From Bacillota bacterium (GTDB taxonomy: Bacteria > Bacillota > Clostridia > Lachnospirales > Lachnospiraceae): a stretch of DNA of 24,949 nucleotides. Position 1 is the stretch's first letter. Each line of letters opens with the position of its first letter. Positions 22,792 to 24,949 of this stretch are shown here, in pieces. Both the position numbers and the translations under genes were made by a program. The DNA lies in assembly GCA_023421505.1 (NCBI GenBank), contig JAEZTJ010000005.1, positions 1 to 24,949 of the forward strand. The letters are read 5' to 3'. The notes beneath the pieces are model-generated. The model had not been told where the DNA came from and made no database searches. It saw only the letters and a program-made list of their open reading frames with translations.

Positions 22792-22858
22792 AAAACATTT
22801 GACATTTGATATTGAATTAGGCCTACTCTATTTATTAAAAGAGGAGGTGACTAATAAT

Positions 22859-22996
22859 ATGTATTTGATAGACAACTTAACCGCTATATTGCAAAAATTG
22901 CTTATTAGTTTAATTTTAATAATGATAATAATTGCATTGATTTTTATGGTTGCTAAATTAATAGCGTGGTTTATTAAGCATTATCGGGGTGATTAG
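22859..22996 (+). CDS. 45-aa single-span membrane peptide on the opposite strand
   Basis: This is the only convincing plus-strand gene. ATG at 22859 is preceded by GAGGAGGTGACTAATAAT, an excellent ribosome site. The frame also runs upstream to 22799 but without a better site. The peptide has a polar start (MYLIDNLTAILQKLL), a hydrophobic core (ISLILIMIIIALIFMVAKLI) and a short basic tail (AWFIKHYRGD). That form fits type I toxins, holin-like or small exclusion peptides. TTGACA at 22799-22804 is a possible -35 box but no good -10 follows. A 12-bp hairpin ends the unit. Function unknown. Confidence 0.65.
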   Translation: MYLIDNLTAILQKLLISLILIMIIIALIFMVAKLIAWFIKHYRGD

Positions 22997-23011
22997 TCAT
23001 CCCGGTAATTT
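22981..23011 (+). terminator. Terminator hairpin after the membrane peptide gene
   Basis: TTATCGGGGTGA and TCATCCCGGTAA pair over 12 bp (two G-T pairs) around TTAG, and TTT follows on the plus strand. The stop codon of the peptide lies in the loop and the stop of the convergent gene in the stem, so both gene ends share the structure. Confidence 0.65.
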
Positions 23012-23428
23012 AAAATTATTTAAAGCCTTACTATGATGCCTATGGGTCTGCATCCAACTGTAGTCAATTTCTACGCATATCTGTTCCCATGTCTTAAATT
23101 CTATGTATCTCTTACGAAGAACCGCGCTTTCAAGCCCTTCCTGCATGTCGGCAATGCAATTTTCAATCTCTATCTTTCTCTCCAGACAGTCAGCTTTCAT
23201 TCGGACAATCTTGGTGAATAACACTTCATTTTTTACTATCAGGTCAGATAAATCCGTTTGTTTACCGCCCTTCGGCATATCAGACAGTTGTTGGATTTTT
23301 GCCGACTGCTCCACCTCCCGAAATGATTGTAGCTGATCCTCCAGCGATTGAAGCTTACGACATAAATTTCTGTAGCTATTTAGATATTCTTTTTTCTTTT
23401 CATTATCAGCCTTAATTTCTTCGGTCAA
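22997..23428 (-). CDS. Sigma-region-4-like late regulator (DUF1492-like)
   Basis: A 143-aa protein. I take the TTG at 23428 as the start because GGAGGAGGG lies about 9 bases upstream, at the very end of the preceding gene. A longer frame to 23524 is mostly overlap. Residues 1-50 are a charged coiled coil (ADNEKKKEYLNSYRNLCRKL), then SDMPKGGKQTDLSDLIV, which is a common DUF1492 signature. The C-terminus (AVLRKRYIEFKTWEQICVEI, then WMQTHRHHSKAL) is a sigma-70 region 4-like helix-turn-helix. Such proteins (ArpU/DUF1492 class) sit before terminase genes and likely activate late transcription. It precedes the accessory island here. Confidence 0.8.
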   Translation of the reverse strand: MTEEIKADNEKKKEYLNSYRNLCRKLQSLEDQLQSFREVEQSAKIQQLSDMPKGGKQTDLSDLIVKNEVLFTKIVRMKADCLERKIEIENCIADMQEGLESAVLRKRYIEFKTWEQICVEIDYSWMQTHRHHSKALNNFKLPG

Positions 23429-23432
23429 ATAA

Positions 23433-23609
23433 TCACTTCCCTCCTCCGTCCTGTCTGTAGTGGTTGTATCCGCAATAATAAACGGTACCGCTGCCCTTCT
23501 TGTTTCGCTTGTAAGTATAATCACTGCGGCTCATGTTATATGTAAAATAAATATCCTTACCACATACAGGACATACCTCATGATTTACGTCCTTGCCATG
23601 TGACCGCAT
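23433..23609 (-). CDS. Small zinc-ribbon-like protein
   Basis: A 58-aa protein with CPVCGKDIYFTYNMSRSDYT, then YKRNKKGSGTVYYCGYNHYR. CPVC and the later CGYNH could form a Cys3His zinc site. Similar short proteins lie next to DUF1492-type regulators in Firmicute phages and probably bind nucleic acid. The start is uncertain. ATG at 23609 lacks a close ribosome site. An AGGAGT at about 23640 suits no in-frame standard start, and the frame is open to 23729, overlapping the previous gene. Confidence 0.55.
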   Translation of the reverse strand: MRSHGKDVNHEVCPVCGKDIYFTYNMSRSDYTYKRNKKGSGTVYYCGYNHYRQDGGGK

Positions 23610-23649
23610 TTCAGAATGACTAAGCTTTGTTACTCCTGTAATTTGGGTT

Positions 23650-24333
23650 TTAGGGACGCTCCGTTTCTGCAGGCTTCTGCTGGTTTCTATGAAGCTTATG
23701 TCCGGTAATAAAGCTGTTGGCCTTAGCATAAGGGATGCCGAAATGATTAGCTACCTGCTGTATTGTTTTACCCTGATTAATATATAATTCCTTAACAGCA
23801 TCCTCGGTCATATTCTCCGGATATGGACTTGGTTTACTTTTCTTCGCCGGGTACTTGTCCAAAGATTTATCATCCTGCGGAGATCCCTTCTGTTTATGCT
23901 TTACTGACTCAACCATGCCTTGGACAGCAGCTTCAAATTCCGGATTAATAGTTGCTGGCTTTCCTCTCATCGGATTAACAACTTCCGGATCGGGAATAAT
24001 AACACCAGTCTTTATATTGTCTGCATTGATAATACCGGATACAATTCCTCCATTGGCATGTGCAGGTATTACCTGTCGATTTCCCATAAGCTTCTGCAAC
24101 TCTGTTTCCTTCTCGTTCCTGATTCCCATGATGGCTATCATTGCGCTCTCTTTGAGTTCCTGCATCTTCTCGGGACTAAGAACCCGAATAAAGATTGCTC
24201 CATTGCTTCCGGAAGAGAAGCAAATATTCGCTTCGCTTGCCTTTAATAATAAATCCTCGATATCCTCCAGCTCCCTGCTCAACTGATTACCTCTGACTAT
24301 GTGTTCATTCCATTGATCTAATAAATTACTCAT
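23650..24333 (-). CDS. Unknown protein with C-terminal helix-turn-helix-like segment
   Basis: A 227-aa protein. The N-terminus is a charged helix (NEHIVRGNQLSRELEDIEDL). Residues 100-165 are polar and proline-rich. The last 55 residues (ENMTEDAVKELYINQGKTIQ, then QVANHFGIPYAKANSFITGH) read as a helix-turn-helix of the kind found in resolvase and response-type DNA-binding proteins. The ATG overlaps the previous stop (ATGA) and follows GGAGCG. It belongs to the regulatory run before the late genes. I do not know its exact role. Confidence 0.6.
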   Translation of the reverse strand: MSNLLDQWNEHIVRGNQLSRELEDIEDLLLKASEANICFSSGSNGAIFIRVLSPEKMQELKESAMIAIMGIRNEKETELQKLMGNRQVIPAHANGGIVSGIINADNIKTGVIIPDPEVVNPMRGKPATINPEFEAAVQGMVESVKHKQKGSPQDDKSLDKYPAKKSKPSPYPENMTEDAVKELYINQGKTIQQVANHFGIPYAKANSFITGHKLHRNQQKPAETERP

Positions 24334-24662
24334 GATCTTTCGCTCCTTTCCTTAATCGAAATATTAATATCAATACCAGAGAGTTCCCGCATTACTAAAT
24401 CTCTTAAGCATTCACGCAGAATTTCCTGAACCTTCGTGGGTTTGCCCCAAGATGCACTTGCTATCTCTTTCTGTACTATCGATTTTACAGAATCCTGAAT
24501 ATAAGCTTTTATATTCTGGCTCATTGCACTTCTGATATAACTATCAATGGTTATTTTTATTTCATTTTGGATATCCTCTTTCGTGATACCCATCTCAGCT
24601 ATAATCCCTCTGATTTCCTTGTACATATTCACTTCGGTATTTCCGCATACTCTACACTTCAT
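24330..24662 (-). CDS. Unknown 110-aa helical protein with an N-terminal CxxC
   Basis: ATG at 24662 is chosen for GGGAGG 8-9 bases upstream and the 4-base overlap with the preceding stop. The protein starts MKCRVCGNTEVNMYKEIRGI and then is helical (EIKITIDSYIRSAMSQNIKA, then ILRECLRDLVMREL). A single CxxC could be half of a zinc site in a dimer. No family is recognised. It is coupled to the genes on both sides. Confidence 0.6.
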   Translation of the reverse strand: MKCRVCGNTEVNMYKEIRGIIAEMGITKEDIQNEIKITIDSYIRSAMSQNIKAYIQDSVKSIVQKEIASASWGKPTKVQEILRECLRDLVMRELSGIDINISIKERSERS

Positions 24663-24832
24663 TCTTCGTCCTCCCATTCTCCCTTATAGGCTATCTCTTC
24701 CGATGTCTCCAATTTACTTCTAATCACTCGGCAATCAAGTTCATCCTCAACTATCGCTTCGAGTAACTCAAGAAGACTATCCATACCTACAAATTCCTCG
24801 TCTATATCGACGGTGTATACTAATCTCTGCAT
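24659..24832 (-). CDS. Unknown 57-aa acidic protein
   Basis: A short gene with ATG at 24832 and stop overlapping the next ATG (ATGA). The peptide is MQRLVYTVDIDEEFVGMDSL, followed by a helical acidic part (LELLEAIVEDELDCRVIRSK) and ending KGEWEDEE. AGAGGTG lies about 11 bases upstream. The alternating start VYTVDID suggests a strand followed by a helix. Small acidic phage proteins of this kind often inhibit host enzymes, but I have no evidence for that here. Confidence 0.65.
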   Translation of the reverse strand: MQRLVYTVDIDEEFVGMDSLLELLEAIVEDELDCRVIRSKLETSEEIAYKGEWEDEE

Positions 24833-24835
24833 GGC

Positions 24836-24949
24836 CTATACACCTCTTTCCATAATCGGAATATCATAATCCCATAATCTCTGCATTCCCTTCGCAGGTA
24901 TCGGCTCCGGAAGCTTAACCGGATCCGCATCCATCATCCAAGCCCATCT
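24836..24949 (-). CDS. C-terminal end of an unknown phage protein (partial)
   Basis: The last 37 codons of a gene that starts beyond the right edge. The tail reads WMMDADPVKLPEPIPAKGM, then QRLWDYDIPIMERGV. It is 3 bases from the start of the next gene, so the run is an operon. Family unknown. Confidence 0.5.
   Translation of the reverse strand, partial: RWAWMMDADPVKLPEPIPAKGMQRLWDYDIPIMERGV

Noticed and set aside
22735..22800. Plus-strand 21-codon ORF starting ATGCAACCTTCC after AGGAGGTC
   Set aside because: Too short, composition like the surrounding AT-rich promoter region, and it ends before the better-supported 45-aa gene.

Overview
The window is almost certainly the late (structural) half of a temperate siphovirus-type phage integrated in, or infecting, a low-to-medium GC Firmicute. 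I infer Clostridia, perhaps Lachnospiraceae, from strong GGAGG ribosome binding sites, ATG/TTG/GTG starts, short intrinsic terminators and families such as GP20 scaffold, Gp15 and a DUF1492-like late regulator. This host assignment is not proven. Nearly every gene lies on the minus strand, so the phage reads from right to left. No integrase, repressor, insertion sequence, CRISPR array or rRNA is visible.

In transcription order, the right end (24949-22997) is a tightly overlapping run of small regulatory or accessory proteins: a partial gene, a 57-aa protein, a 110-aa protein with a Cys pair, a 226-aa-class protein with a C-terminal helix-turn-helix-like segment, a zinc-ribbon-like protein and a sigma-region-4-like (DUF1492) protein. 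Next is an accessory island (22996-21404). It holds a plus-strand 45-aa membrane peptide, a GC-rich hairpin, a tRNA-like gene with an abnormal anticodon arm, a terminator, and a two-gene AT-rich cassette that has its own promoter and terminator.

Packaging and head genes follow: a fused small+large terminase, the portal, a 94-aa conserved protein, and a MuF minor head protein whose C-terminus looks like a polymorphic toxin (type 50). A 76-aa acidic protein, a candidate immunity protein, directly follows the toxin gene and precedes a strong terminator. A short intergenic region with a perfect 16-bp palindrome and a possible tiny hydrophobic ORF leads to a Tad2 (DUF2829) anti-Thoeris protein. 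Then come the GP20 scaffold, a major capsid protein with a surface-type insertion, and four connector/neck/terminator proteins.

Tail genes run from 11746 to 911: tail tube, two chaperone-type proteins, a 933-aa tape measure, a distal-tail-like protein, a 667-aa baseplate hub, two small baseplate proteins, a repetitive tail fibre and a pectate-lyase-like tailspike. The last two share an N-terminal anchor. A hexapeptide acetyltransferase with its own consensus promoter sits after the tailspike and is a likely surface-modifying moron. Two tandem terminators then separate it from the start of a holin-like (XhlA) lysis gene at the left edge.

The most interesting content is a set of host-interaction functions embedded in late operons: the virion-borne MuF toxin with its putative immunity protein, Tad2, the unknown two-gene cassette, the tRNA-like gene and the acetyltransferase.
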